This document shows, in pieces, positions 1 through 8,991 of a DNA stretch of 64,000 nt (positions are counted from its first letter, which is position 1; the number at the start of each line of letters is the position of its first letter). This stretch comes from G965277745 sp965277745 (lineage in GTDB: Bacteria; Pseudomonadota; Gammaproteobacteria; Cardiobacteriales; Cardiobacteriaceae): assembly GCA_965277745.1 (NCBI GenBank), contig OZ255837.1, positions 186,001-250,000 of the forward strand, given 5' to 3'. Below the pieces are notes generated by a model that saw nothing but the letters and a program-made list of their open reading frames with translations, did not search any database and was not told the origin of the DNA. The translations under genes and the position numbers were made by a program.

Positions 1-42
1 GGTGTTAAGGTGGAGCCGTTATGATTTTGAACGGATTTTCAC

Positions 43-348
43 ATGTCAAAACGTCGAAACTTTTCAGCCGAATTTAAAGCAAAAGTCGCTATGGAGGCGC
101 TCAGTGAAGAGCTGACACTTTCAGAGCTTGCCAGCAAATATAACATCCACCCGAACCAGATCAGCCAGTGGAAACGTCAAGCCAAAGAAAACATGGTTGA
201 GATTTTCTCTGGCAAAAAGAAGAAAGAAAAATCGGATCAGTCAGCGGAAATCCGCGACCTTCACGCCAAGGTCGGTCAGTTGACCATGGAGAACGATTTT
301 TTGTCACGAGCCTTCGGCCACTCTCTCGGGCGCGGCGGAAGGAAATGA
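43..348 (+). CDS. IS3-family transposase OrfA (helix-turn-helix subunit)
   Basis: This 101-residue protein provides the DNA-binding part of an IS3 transposase. The first 50 or so residues form a helix-turn-helix of the transposase_8 type (FSAEFKAKVAMEAL, then LASKYNIHPNQISQWK). A lysine-rich stretch and a short leucine-zipper-like helix follow. Its TGA overlaps the ATG of orfB in an ATGA arrangement at 345-348, so OrfB can be made by coupled re-initiation or, as in many IS3 elements, by a -1 frameshift that gives OrfAB. The encoded protein is identical to that of the copy at 10623-10928. Confidence 0.9.
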   Translation: MSKRRNFSAEFKAKVAMEALSEELTLSELASKYNIHPNQISQWKRQAKENMVEIFSGKKKKEKSDQSAEIRDLHAKVGQLTMENDFLSRAFGHSLGRGGRK

Positions 349-1184
349 TCAGCCCAAGTGGACCTCTGAGCATTACCCGTCAATGCGAATTGTTCAGCAT
401 CAGCCCCTCAAGCTGGTATGACGACACCAAAGGCGAAAGCCCGCTGAACCTGAAGCTCATGCGTCTGATTGACGAACAGTTTTTGGAAACGCCGAGTTAT
501 GGCAGTCGTCAAATGGCGCGGCATTTACGTCTTCAGGGCTATTGTGTCAGCCGCAAGCGCGTGCGTCGCCTTATGGGTCTCATGGGTTTGCCGGCAATTT
601 ATCAGAAGCCAAAAACCACGGTACGTCATCCAGAGCACAAGATTTATCCCTATTTGCTCAGAGACAAGACGATAGATCGTCCCAATCAGGTCTGGTGCGC
701 CGACATAACCTATATTCCGATGGGGCGTGGATTTTTGTATCTGATTGCGATTATGGATTGGCATCGTGGCTTTGTTCTCAGTTGGCGGCTCAGCAACAGT
801 ATGGATACTGCTTTTTGCGTCGAAGCGCTTGAGGAGGCGTTAATGCTTTACGGCAAACCTGACACCTTTAACACGGATCAGGGCAGTCAATTCACCAGCT
901 TTGAATGGATCAGAAGGCTGAAGGATGCGGGCATTGCAATCTCCATGGATGGCAAAGGCTGTTGGACAGATAACGTCTTCATTGAGCGTCTGTGGCGCAG
1001 CCTGAAGTATGAATGTGTCTATTTGCACGCATTTGACGGCGGGAAGGATGCCAAGGCAAAGATCGGAAAATGGTTGGATCACTACAACTGGAGGCGCCCA
1101 CATTCCAGCCTTGACGGGCTACCGCCAGAACGGATTTACTTCTCATCTCAGGGTCATGACCCTGAGATGAGAACTGCGGCATAA
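345..1184 (+). CDS. IS3-family transposase OrfB (DDE integrase domain)
   Basis: This 279-residue protein is the catalytic half of the IS3 transposase. An HTH_21-like region (residues about 40-90, PSYGSRQMARHLR) precedes an rve integrase core. The DDE residues are visible: D in WCADITYIP, D in FNTDQGSQFTS, and E in the VFIERLWRSLKYE block. The C-terminus (HYNWRRPHSSL, then LPPERIYF) is typical. The last codons are encoded by a perfect 32-bp palindrome (1141-1172). The protein is identical to the one at 9787-10626, so both copies probably spread recently. Confidence 0.9.
   Translation: MISPSGPLSITRQCELFSISPSSWYDDTKGESPLNLKLMRLIDEQFLETPSYGSRQMARHLRLQGYCVSRKRVRRLMGLMGLPAIYQKPKTTVRHPEHKIYPYLLRDKTIDRPNQVWCADITYIPMGRGFLYLIAIMDWHRGFVLSWRLSNSMDTAFCVEALEEALMLYGKPDTFNTDQGSQFTSFEWIRRLKDAGIAISMDGKGCWTDNVFIERLWRSLKYECVYLHAFDGGKDAKAKIGKWLDHYNWRRPHSSLDGLPPERIYFSSQGHDPEMRTAA
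1141..1172. repeat. Perfect 32-bp palindrome inside IS3 orfB
   Basis: The 16 bases TCTCATCTCAGGGTCA are followed directly by their exact reverse complement. The palindrome encodes SSQGHDPEMR near the OrfB C-terminus. In RNA it could form a strong loop-less hairpin about 40 nt before the IS end. It is repeated at 9799-9830 in the second copy. Confidence 0.9.
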
Positions 1185-1242
1185 CTGCAACAAAGGTTCC
1201 ACCTTAACTAAGCCGCAATCCTCTCCAACAAATGGGGTCCAC

Positions 1243-1752
1243 TTCTATGAGCTTGCCAGCAAAGAGGACGAAGTGTTTGGTGGTGAGATAGAAGTCGACG
1301 AGAGCTGTTTTGGCGGGCGGCGCAAAGGTAAACGAGGCCGTGGTGCGGCAGGCAAGGTACCCGTATTTGGCCTGCTAAAGCGCGGCGGACAGGTCTATAC
1401 AAAGATTATTCCTGATGCTTCATCAGACACGTTACCGCCTCTTATTGTACGTAAAGTTGTGCCTGATAGTATCGTCTATTGCGACTGCTGGCGTGGCTAT
1501 AATGTGCTGGATGTTTCAGGCTTTAAACACTACCGCATCAACCATTCCCAGTTGTTTGCTGACAGGCATAATCATATCAACGGTATTGAGAACTTCTGGA
1601 ACCAAGCCAAGCGGCACATGCGTAAATTTAACGGTGTCCCACGGCAGCATTTTGGGCTATTTTTGAAAGAGTGCGAGTGGCGTTTTAACAACCCTGACCC
1701 ACTAACACAATGACAGCAACTAAAACCATGGATTGCCAAATATCTTAACTAA
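1243..1752 (+). pseudogene. IS1595-family (ISXO2-like) transposase, 5'-truncated with one in-frame stop
   Basis: The frame is open from the IS3 junction (FYELASKEDEVFGGE) and shows the ISXO2-like DDE region: GEIEVDESCFGGRRKGKRG, the aspartate in VYCDCWRGY, and HINGIENFWNQAKRH. The N-terminal zinc-ribbon part (roughly 70-90 residues) is gone, removed where the IS3 element sits. An in-frame TGA at 1711-1713 interrupts the tail. The same frame then continues for 12 more family-like codons to TAA at 1750. A terminal-repeat-like sequence (gatagtccc) follows at 1761-1769. The gene is therefore dead at both ends. Confidence 0.85.
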
Positions 1753-1788
1753 TTAACTGGGATAGTCCCTTAATTTAAGAGGAATAAA

Positions 1789-2322
1789 ATGTTATCACAT
1801 GATGAGCTTATTTTTTTATTGCAAAAAAAGTTTCCGGATACTTTCCATGGTAAGGATTACTGGGTCGGTCATGAAATCGATCCCCAAACGGATAAACAGG
1901 CGGCGCCGGCGTTTATCGTCCAATGGAATATTCCAGGTCGTGATAAGCCAACGGCCGAAGATATAGATGGCTGGAGAGAAAGCTATAAATCGGAAATGAT
2001 TCTGGCGAGCAAAAAGGCGACCGCGCTTGAGGAAATATCGAGAGCGGCGGATGTGTTGAAAGAAGAGAACATCGACTATCGGGGAGTCGCTTACCAGGCC
2101 GACGCGCGCGCCGAGAAGGCGCTCATCGACCGCATCGCGATACTCCAGGCGTCAGGCAACACCAAGGCCAAGACCACCTGGATCGCCGCCGACAACAGCC
2201 AGCACGACCTGAGCTTTGCCGACCTCGCCGCTCTCGCCTACGCGATCGCCGAGCGCAAGCAACAGATCGTCCTGCGCGCGCGAACGAAGAAAGGACGCGG
2301 TAGCAAAGGCGAAGACGGTTAA
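1789..2322 (+). CDS. Phage-type protein with DUF4376-like domain
   Basis: A 177-residue protein of unknown function. The N-terminal 90 residues are charged (QWNIPGRDKPTAEDIDGW). The C-terminal part (YRGVAYQADARAEKALIDRI, then TTWIAADNSQHDLSFADLAALAYAI) resembles DUF4376, a domain found on phage tail-fibre-assembly or tail-chaperone-like proteins. A purine-rich site (AAGAGGAATAAA) precedes the ATG. No other phage structural gene is nearby, so it is probably a prophage leftover. A lysozyme remnant at 11.8-12.2 kb may share that origin. The basic tail (RARTKKGRGSKGEDG) is unusual and could reflect a local frame change. Confidence 0.55.
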   Translation: MLSHDELIFLLQKKFPDTFHGKDYWVGHEIDPQTDKQAAPAFIVQWNIPGRDKPTAEDIDGWRESYKSEMILASKKATALEEISRAADVLKEENIDYRGVAYQADARAEKALIDRIAILQASGNTKAKTTWIAADNSQHDLSFADLAALAYAIAERKQQIVLRARTKKGRGSKGEDG

Positions 2323-2451
2323 AGCGGTCGCGAAGATCGATCTGCCCGCGGTGATCGCTCACCGCTCGAAAAGGTGAAAAAGGATTAAGTCAATACTCGC
2401 CCCAACGTGATAAAATTCATCGTTCAATCATATGTGAAAAGGCTCTTATCT

Positions 2452-3381
2452 ATGTCGGAGCACTCCCCTATCTATATCGCCCTGTGCTGCGATGACAAAT
2501 ATGCGCGTCATTGCACTGTCACGATGCTGTCCGTGATCAAGAATACAAGTTCTCCAGAGCGGATTTTTTTTGCAATATTTCATGAGGATTTCACCGAAGC
2601 AACGCAGGAAAACATTCTGCAAACGTTTTCGATCCACCCTTGTAAAATTTCCTTTGTCAATGTGCAAAATGAAGACTTCGGGATTGATCGTTTTTCTTCT
2701 TCCTGGCCGAAACAGGTTCTCTACCGCTTCAAAGTAGCGGAATTGTTTCCCGAATTACCGGATAAAATTCTCTATCTCGACGTGGATACCCTGGTCGTTT
2801 CCGATATCGAGGAACTTTGGCATATAAATCTCAACGATTTCGTGATTGGCGCAGTGTCGGATTATGCCAATAATACGACTAAGAAAAAAACCTTGCGAAA
2901 ATCGCTGGGATTGCAAGAAAACGATAGGTATTTCAACAATGGTATATTACTGATTGATGCGCAGAAATGGAGAGCACAGGATTTAGGTAATATTCTCATA
3001 GAATATTTGAAAACCCATGGTTCTCAGCTTTCTTTTATCGATCAAGACGCCATGAATCATATCCTGCGTAAAAAATGGAAGCCGTTGCCGGAAAAATGGA
3101 ACATGGTACGCAGCCTCTTCCGAGAGTATTATCGCCCCGGCGCGCGGCGTGCCGTACGGTATTTCGCCCCGGCAGTCGCCGAGGCCATACGCGCTCCCGG
3201 TATCATCCACTATACCGGAAGCCCCAAGCCATGGCATGCGGCCTGTGGGCTGCCTTACTGTGAAAGATATTTCGAGTATCTGGCGGAAACGCCATGGAAA
3301 GACGATCAACCGGAAAACAACACCCTGCGCAACCGTTCTCGTCGTCTGACGTGGCTTATAAAAAGAAAACTGTTTGGCTAG
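2452..3381 (+). CDS. Glycosyltransferase family 8 protein (LgtC/WaaJ-like)
   Basis: It probably transfers a hexose from a UDP-sugar onto lipooligosaccharide or a similar surface glycan in the cytoplasm. The GT-A fold is clear: an N-terminal nucleotide-binding strand (IYIALCCDDKYARH), the metal-binding DxD motif in YLDVDTLV (about residues 108-115), FNNGILLID, a DQDAMN motif, and the C-terminal IIHYTGSPKPWH block typical of GT8. I start at ATG 2452 (MSEHSP), where homology begins. An in-frame GTG at 2407 would add 15 unrelated residues. It is a lone gene within the IS-bracketed segment, so its acceptor is unknown. Confidence 0.8.
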   Translation: MSEHSPIYIALCCDDKYARHCTVTMLSVIKNTSSPERIFFAIFHEDFTEATQENILQTFSIHPCKISFVNVQNEDFGIDRFSSSWPKQVLYRFKVAELFPELPDKILYLDVDTLVVSDIEELWHINLNDFVIGAVSDYANNTTKKKTLRKSLGLQENDRYFNNGILLIDAQKWRAQDLGNILIEYLKTHGSQLSFIDQDAMNHILRKKWKPLPEKWNMVRSLFREYYRPGARRAVRYFAPAVAEAIRAPGIIHYTGSPKPWHAACGLPYCERYFEYLAETPWKDDQPENNTLRNRSRRLTWLIKRKLFG

Positions 3382-3602
3382 CGTGCGCGACAACAAGGTT
3401 ATATTCGTCCGGCAAGCGGTCAATTACGCGACGCGATACGAGGACAATATCATCTACCGGTTTTGATCGTTAACCGACCCCGAAAGGGCGCAAGAACGAC
3501 TGCGATTTAACGGCTAAATTGACAAATATTCCGCAAATCTTCTTCACGTTTTAGCCGCCGCGGGCGATGACATCAAGATGCAATTCTCGGGCAAAGCCGC
3601 CG

Positions 3603-4046
3603 CTATGCTACATTCAAGTCAACATTTTTACGAGAGGCAAATTCATAGGAGCAGATGAGAACATGATCTTTTTTCAGGTCAAAGGGGTTAGGCACGCCAG
3701 CTTTTTTGTCGGCATTGTATGACGAAGATTCTAAGATATATAATGGAATGTTATACTTCTCAAGCAGTTCTTGTGACCACTGATTTCTCAGCATTGCCGG
3801 CACAATGAGAATGATTTTGCGACGTCGCTCTGCCCACCTTTGAGCAATAATGAGACTGGCTTCAATAGTCTTACCAAGTCCCATTTCGTCGGCCAGTAAA
3901 ACGCCTTGAGACAAGGGTGATTTCAAAGCGAACAAGGCTGCCTCAACTTGGTGCGGATTCATATCCACTTTTGAAGAGGTAAGCGATTTTGAAAGGTTGT
4001 CTTCCGCAGAACCGTCAATAGTCAAGGCATGAGCTAGATAGGCCGC
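3603..4046 (-). pseudogene. SNF2/HepA-type helicase fragment
   Basis: About 148 codons of a SWI2/SNF2 helicase N-terminal region. It contains VDMNPHQVEAALFAL, the Walker A motif GVLLADEMGLGKTIEAS, AERRRKIILIVPAMLRNQWS and HVLICSYEFASR. The family usually exceeds 900 residues; here motif II and everything downstream are missing. The 5' side is also cut: in-frame homology (AYLAHALTID) starts right after a TAG at 4047-4049. Such helicases often accompany restriction or phage-defence islands, which fits the type III restriction remnant at 11 kb, but the two pieces are separate. Confidence 0.8.
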
Positions 4047-4159
4047 CTAATGTTCAGTGTATATTTTTTTTACGCGACTCTGCTTTTGTGCCTGACTCAT
4101 TTTTACTGCCTGTGCTTTGCTCTTTTGTCGAACAATCTCTCTTGTTCTTCCGAAACCCC

Positions 4160-4229
4160 GATGTGCTGCCATTGATTTTGCTCCTACTAACTGAGAAAGG
4201 CCTATAATATCTCGTGACTACACAATCTA
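4160..4229. mobile_element. Terminal remnant of the IS5-type element found at 25083-25918
   Basis: About 70 bp match the right end of the 25-kb element, including the block around gatgtgctgccattga and the terminal tctcgtgactacac. The rest of that element is absent, so this is a solo end left by a deletion. The IS-derived ATG (MAAHR) now reads into unrelated sequence that stops near 4047. Confidence 0.75.
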
Positions 4230-4545
4230 AGAGAAAATGTCATCATGGGGCATGGCTTCAATGCCCTTATCGGGGAGCATGAATTGAAAATAGTGGAAAA
4301 GGGATAGAGAATCAAGTACGTTATCGAGGACATCGAGTGAGTAAGACAGGACCATGCGGGAATACGGTAACGATCGGGTTATCATCTCACCATCGGACTT
4401 TTTTCTCCTTGTGAGGGCCGCCATGCGAACTTTCTTGACGCGAGAGCACTGAGCGAGGATATATAGCGGTGACCATTCGTTGCGATCGATGAGGTTGGAT
4501 AAGTTATGCATAACTTTGATTGTATCGGGAAGATATACCTGGGCA
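4230..4545. other. Unassigned 316-bp stretch between IS remnants
   Basis: It lies between an IS5-type end and an IS630 fragment. A minus-strand frame is open through it, but I see no recognisable motif, no convincing ribosome-binding site and no family resemblance. I treat it as decayed DNA. Confidence 0.4.
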
Positions 4546-4686
4546 TTATTTGGGGACAGGGGATTCAAGCCAGCGGACAGTCGAGGCAATGCCGACATCA
4601 AAGCGCAGCGCAAGCTGAACTATTGTAAGCTCTTCGCACTCACGTCTTTGCAAAACTTTTTGACCAAATTTCAATGGATAAGCCAT
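4546..4686 (-). pseudogene. IS630-family transposase N-terminal fragment
   Basis: From ATG 4686 the minus strand reads MAYPLKFGQKVLQRRECEEL, continues with LALRFDVGIASTVRWLE, and stops. That is the helix-turn-helix start of an IS630 transposase (typical form MAYPLKFRQKVL). Only about 46 of roughly 300 residues remain. It lies opposite in strand to the IS630 C-terminal piece at 6237-6441, so the two are not halves of one simple copy. Confidence 0.7.
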
Positions 4687-4746
4687 AAGAAGGCAGCGTG
4701 GCGGCGACTTTGTCGTGCCGGCGCCCGCGTCAAAAATTCACTCTAG

Positions 4747-5903
4747 GGAACCTGCGAATAAGTCCGCAGCATGAGACAATCAATACTCTGATGTGCTGAG
4801 GACTATCCATGGATCACCAACTCTCCTTCGCTGACAGCGAGTTCAACAACAAGCGTCGCCAAACCCGCAAAGAGAAGTTTCTCGGTCGCATGGAAAAACT
4901 GATTCCCTGGCAGCGACTTGAGTCAGTGATTGATCCTCACTATCCAAAGGCCGGTAAGGGTCGCAAGCCTTATCCATTACCAACCATGCTGCGCATCCAC
5001 TGCATGCAGCAGTGGTATAGCATGAGCGATCCAGCCATGGAGGATGCGCTCTATGAAATCGCCTCTATGCGCTTGTTTGCAGGCCTCTCCCTGGATGGCG
5101 CGATACCCGATCACACCACCATCATGAACTTCCGCCATCTACTGGAACGGCATGGCTTAGCTCGCCAAATATTCAACGAGGTCAGCACCTGGCTGAGCGA
5201 AGCTGGCGTGCTGATAAAAGAAGGAACACTGCTGGATGCGACTATTATCGAAGCCCCCAGTTCCACCAAGAATAAAGCTGGTGAGCGTGATCCTGAGATG
5301 CACCAGACCAAGAAGGGTAATCAATGGCACTTCGGTATGAAAGCCCATATCGGTGTTGATGCCAGAACAGGGTTGACGCACAGCTTCACCACTACCGCTG
5401 CTAATGAGCATGATCTCAACCAAGCTGAACACCTTCTTCACGGCGAAGAAGGCTTTATCTTCGCTGATAGTGGTTATCGTGGCGCAGATAATCGTGAAGA
5501 GCTCGAAGAAGTGGAGGCCGACTGGCACATTGCTGAAATCCCTAGCAAGGTCAAAGAGCTGAAAAACATCCACGAATCAATAAGGTCCAATTGAAGACCG
5601 AGTACCTGAAAGCCAGTATCCGCGCCAAGGTTGAGCATCCGTTCCGGATTATCAAATGCCAGTTTGGCTTTACCAAGGCTCGTTATCGCGGATTGATGAA
5701 GAACGACAGCAAGCTGGCCATGCTGTTCGCGTTAGCGAATGTCGTGCGCGTGGATCAGATGCTGCGAGCGTAGTACAAGTCCGTCTGTATGCTGATGAAT
5801 CGGCATACAGGCGGTAAGAAACGACCAATAATCGCGCGGCTAAGCCGTAAATGCAGCTTGATCGTCGGAATGAGTTAGAAGACGAGACTTATTCGCAGGT
5901 TCC
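4747..5903 (+). mobile_element. IS5-family insertion sequence (IS5 group) with CTAG target duplication
   Basis: The ends are perfect inverted repeats (GGAACCTGCGAATAAGTC and its complement). They are flanked by the 4-bp duplication CTAG at 4743-4746 and 5904-5907. Length is 1157 bp. The transposase inside is frameshifted. The insertion separates an IS630 fragment on the left from IS481- and IS630-type fragments on the right. Confidence 0.9.
4809..5773 (+). pseudogene. IS5-group transposase with one frameshift
   Basis: The N-terminal frame (4809-5594) carries the IS5 signatures [68 protein letters not shown] and the second catalytic aspartate in FADSGYRGA. The usual continuation with the catalytic glutamate ([18 protein letters not shown]) is in another frame, 5591-5773. 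Reading [18 protein letters not shown] across 5560-5610 needs one base added near the A-run at about 5562. A simple 1-bp deletion is the likely cause. I consider the copy inactive unless ribosomes slip there. Confidence 0.85.
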
Positions 5904-6048
5904 CTAGCTTCCTTCTATTCCGAGGACAATAATTACCATCAAGCGCCAAGAATAGGTGTCCCATCCCGGATGATCATATATCCCCTGGTCGATCAGCGCT
6001 TTTCATGGCACGCTGTATTTCGACCGAGATGCGCAACGGGAGAGCGAC

Positions 6049-6207
6049 ATGCTGATCGAGCTTCACAGCCAAGCGACGACGACAGCGAAGATCAGGGCGG
6101 CGATACAGGCCAGTGATGAACCGGCCCGGGTTCTTGCCGAGCGTTACGGGACCACAGAACCAACCGTTTGCAAATGGCGCAAGCGCGATATAGCTAACGC
6201 AAAATTT
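6049..6207 (+). pseudogene. IS481-type transposase N-terminal fragment
   Basis: From ATG 6049 the sequence reads MLIELHSQATTTAKIRAAIQ and ends with VLAERYGTTEPTVCKWRKRD, the helix-turn-helix start of a known group of IS481-like transposases. After about 52 residues the frame runs into IS630-derived sequence. The 5' side (5908-6048) shows no gene. Only the DNA-binding part survives. Confidence 0.65.
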
Positions 6208-6236
6208 GATCCCCAAACGGCCCAAAAACGCGGTGC

Positions 6237-6441
6237 TAGTCATGGATAATGCTTCCTTCCATAAAGAAGTGACACACGCCAAGCCATTGAAACTGCAGGC
6301 CACACAGCACTCTTCTTGCCGCCTTGTTCACCAGAGCTAAACCCCATCGAGCATAAATGGGCGCAGGCTAAAGCTTCAAGAAGAAAAATGACCTGCGATA
6401 GAGACCAGCTCTTTCAAATTGAATCATTGTTATTCGGATAG
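6237..6441 (+). pseudogene. IS630-family transposase C-terminal fragment, frameshifted
   Basis: VMDNASFHK (the second catalytic aspartate region) is followed, after a frame change near 6290-6310, by LFLPPCSPELNPIEHKWAQA with the final catalytic glutamate, ending at TAG 6441. This is the last third of an IS630 transposase. It abuts the downstream SDR gene, whose stop is only 9 bp away on the other strand. Confidence 0.75.
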
Positions 6442-6449
6442 GCTATAGT

Positions 6450-7271
6450 TTACAACTTGTCGAGGCCAAGTTGTGCCTTCAGGCCGCCAATGAAGGTAGC
6501 GTCGTCAAGCGCCTTGCGATTGTCAAGAAGCTCCACCGCATCAGCCCCGGCGCGGTAGCGCAGAGTGTTGGTCCCGTCAGTCACTGCGTCCCAGATCACT
6601 TCGGCGACGACGATCGGTTCAGACGCTTGCACATTCTCGCCCCAGAAGCCGAAGAGCGCCTGCACAACGGGCTGGTACTCGGTCATGCTCTCGTCGTTGG
6701 TGAAATCAAACGACCGACCGCCGAAATCGGTCGCGATCATGCCCGGCTCGATGAGCTTGGTCTTGATGCCTGCAGCTTCAAGTTCGAAGTGCATTGACTC
6801 CGAAATGCCTTCGACCGCGAATTTGGTTCCGTGGTAGAGCGCCCCGAGCGGGAAGGCCATCTGTCCGCCGATCGACGAGATATTGACGATGATTCCCACA
6901 CCGTTGTCGCGCATGTGCGGCAGGACAGCCTTGGTCGTGGCAATAAGGCCGATGACGTTTGTTTCGAACTGACGGCGAATGTTCTCCATGGGAAAGGCCT
7001 CAAGTGGCCCATAGGCACCGTAGCCCGCATTGTTCAGCAAGACATCGATCTTTCCAAATTTCTCGATTCCGGTAGCGACAGCTTGAGCGATTGACGTTTC
7101 GTCCGTGACGTCGAGCCGGGTGACCAGCACGTTGTCGAGCTGGGTCAGTTCTTCTTCCTTTTCGGGCGAACGCATCGTGGCGATGACATTCCAGCCCTTT
7201 TCTTGGAAGAGTTTCGCGGTGGCCTTGCCAATGCCAGAAGATGCGCCGGTGATGAGAATGGTCTGTGCCAT
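6450..7271 (-). CDS. Short-chain dehydrogenase/reductase (SDR family oxidoreductase)
   Basis: A 273-residue classical SDR, a cytoplasmic NAD(P)-dependent oxidoreductase. The cofactor motif TILITGASSGIG is at residues 3-14. NNAGYGAYG, the serine in NISSIGG and the catalytic pair in YHGTK (YxxxK) follow. The substrate cannot be read from sequence. I start at 7271 (MAQTIL) because a GGAGAAAGG site lies 6-8 bp upstream. An in-frame ATG at 7298 would place that site inside the gene. It lies about 100 bp downstream of the aldehyde dehydrogenase on the same strand, so the two probably form one alcohol/aldehyde-handling operon, carried between IS elements. Confidence 0.85.
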   Translation of the reverse strand: MAQTILITGASSGIGKATAKLFQEKGWNVIATMRSPEKEEELTQLDNVLVTRLDVTDETSIAQAVATGIEKFGKIDVLLNNAGYGAYGPLEAFPMENIRRQFETNVIGLIATTKAVLPHMRDNGVGIIVNISSIGGQMAFPLGALYHGTKFAVEGISESMHFELEAAGIKTKLIEPGMIATDFGGRSFDFTNDESMTEYQPVVQALFGFWGENVQASEPIVVAEVIWDAVTDGTNTLRYRAGADAVELLDNRKALDDATFIGGLKAQLGLDKL

Positions 7272-7373
7272 GGGATATCCTTTCTCCGTTGTGATCAAGA
7301 CTTAAGGGGCAGGTCCGGCACGCTCAATTTCCAAGCGCGCCAAACGAATTACGGATCGCGTCAAGCGTGAACT

Positions 7374-8969
7374 TCAGAAGTCTTTACCGTGCATTCCGTC
7401 GATGACCATCTGGCCGGCGAGCTTCGCAAACCGGGGCCAGCTTTGATCAACCGAGAACTTTGAGGCGTTCACCAGCAAGTGCTCGACCTGCCGGCGGTTG
7501 GTCAGTTGGAAGGCCTGCGCGGTGAAGTCATCCAAGATGACCGATTTAACTACGTTCTCGAAATTCAACCCGTTGCCGAAATTGCCGATGCCCGAGATGA
7601 AGTCTTCGCTCGTCTCACCGCAACCGCCCCAAGTGAGATAGGCGTTGAGCCAGATGTTGGGCGGAATGTTGTTGACCGCGATACCACCGTAGTTGAGCTC
7701 GCGCACCGCCTGTTCAACGCGGGCCTCGTTGGCTTTCAACGTCGTATTGTCCACCAGTATCATGCAGCCCAAAGAGCCGAGAAGCTTGTCGTTACAGAAC
7801 GCCGTGGCCTTGGTCAGGAAGTCATCCGCATCAAGGCCCGTGTCCAGCGGCAACTCACTGAAGATCTGGCAAAAGGCCTCGTTGGTGACGGCGAAGTCGT
7901 TCTCGCCGATGCCAGGGATAAAGACGACTTCGCTGCTCGGATGCGCTCCGCCTTCCGGTTGCAGGACTTCGGCCGTGGGCTGGTGCTTAAGGAAAGCGGC
8001 CTTGGTATTGTCTACGCCGGGATAGTAAGTGGCGGTTCCGAATGTGTCCTCGGCGATGGCCTGGCGGATGGCGGTCAGGAACTCTTCCCGCTGCGGCCAG
8101 TTCTTCGAGGTGATGATCGTCTGGGGGCGACCGCAAACCGCGCCGCCGTTCAGCTTGCCAGCGGAGACGATCTGCACAGCCCAGTGTTTCATCTCCTTCT
8201 CGGTCCATTTGCCGGGGACGATGATGCAGGGATTGTTGCCGCCACATTCAGAGACCAGCGGTGCCGTGGCCGCGTCCTGAATGGCGTGCGCCACCCCTGT
8301 CGACCCGGTAAAATAGATCGCGTCCAGCCCTTCGAGTTTGGGCATTTCGCGGCTTTGATCGGCAGCAATGAAAACCAGCGCCTTATGCTTGATCAGGGGG
8401 GCGAAAATCTTTGCCCAGACCGCGTCCGAGGCCTCGTTCAGCCCGTGGGGTTTGTGGATCACCGCCTTGTTCTCAAGGAACAAAGCCATGGCCATCTCGA
8501 TAGATGAAGAATAGTTGCCCGCACCGGAGACAGCGATGATACCGGCGGGTTTGTCGAGTGGGCTTATCTGCTTGGGGGCGCCCTTTACATGCAGCAATCC
8601 GCGCGCCTTGCCGGCCAGCAGTTTGTCCTTGCGATGGATCGGGAAAACGTCGACCGCCCAGAGATCATCCCCAATCTTGCGCGTGCCATTGGGCTCGGGC
8701 ATCATGCCGTGAACCAGCGACTCATAGAGGTGTCGGATGCCCATCAGTGTATTGCCCATGGCGTTGACGGTCGAGGCAATGCCCTCGGCGACCGAGACCG
8801 CGCCTTGCCCGGCAAGCCTGTTTTTCATCTCGGCATCTGTGCGGCCAAGCTCTTCGGCATGGGTTAGGAGGTTTTCCTGAATGGTCTCAATCATAGCGAG
8901 GCGTTCGACCACGCCCGTGGCGGCCCAAGCTTCGGGGTCGAGCGTTGCAATGGCTGTTTGAGCGTCCAT
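7374..8969 (-). CDS. Aldehyde dehydrogenase family protein
   Basis: A 531-residue NAD(P)-dependent aldehyde dehydrogenase. Key parts are PAGIIAVSGAGNYSS (N-terminal Rossmann region), YFTGSTGVAHAI (nucleotide binding), the general-base glutamate in SECGGNNP, and the catalytic cysteine in GGAVCGRPQ. The exact aldehyde is unknown. It is more GC-rich than the surrounding IS debris and sits with the downstream SDR gene (6450-7271), suggesting co-transfer. A 51-bp imperfect inverted repeat begins 22 bp upstream of its start and probably controls the pair. Confidence 0.85.
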   Translation of the reverse strand: MDAQTAIATLDPEAWAATGVVERLAMIETIQENLLTHAEELGRTDAEMKNRLAGQGAVSVAEGIASTVNAMGNTLMGIRHLYESLVHGMMPEPNGTRKIGDDLWAVDVFPIHRKDKLLAGKARGLLHVKGAPKQISPLDKPAGIIAVSGAGNYSSSIEMAMALFLENKAVIHKPHGLNEASDAVWAKIFAPLIKHKALVFIAADQSREMPKLEGLDAIYFTGSTGVAHAIQDAATAPLVSECGGNNPCIIVPGKWTEKEMKHWAVQIVSAGKLNGGAVCGRPQTIITSKNWPQREEFLTAIRQAIAEDTFGTATYYPGVDNTKAAFLKHQPTAEVLQPEGGAHPSSEVVFIPGIGENDFAVTNEAFCQIFSELPLDTGLDADDFLTKATAFCNDKLLGSLGCMILVDNTTLKANEARVEQAVRELNYGGIAVNNIPPNIWLNAYLTWGGCGETSEDFISGIGNFGNGLNFENVVKSVILDDFTAQAFQLTNRRQVEHLLVNASKFSVDQSWPRFAKLAGQMVIDGMHGKDF

Positions 8970-8991
8970 ATTGAAATCCTTCTGTGATAGT

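Larger units (their letters stand above)
1..1241 (+). mobile_element. IS3-family insertion sequence, copy 1 (left tip cut by window edge)
   Basis: Two overlapping transposase frames lie between ends that match a second, inverted copy at 9730-10991. The right tip, read inward, begins TGGACCCCATTTG and ends at 1241. The left tip (TGGTCCCC in the other copy) lies just outside the window. A truncated IS1595-type transposase abuts the right tip, so this element inserted into, or recombined within, older mobile DNA. The two copies face each other with their right ends inward. Confidence 0.9.

Noticed and set aside
4227..4613. Minus-strand 128-codon open frame between IS remnants
   Set aside because: No family resemblance or ribosome-binding site, it overlaps an IS630 fragment in another frame, and it ends at an IS border.
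7479..8507. Long plus-strand frame (342 codons) opposite the aldehyde dehydrogenase
   Set aside because: It is antisense to a clear ALDH with catalytic motifs; high G+C content produces such frames, and no motif is visible in it.
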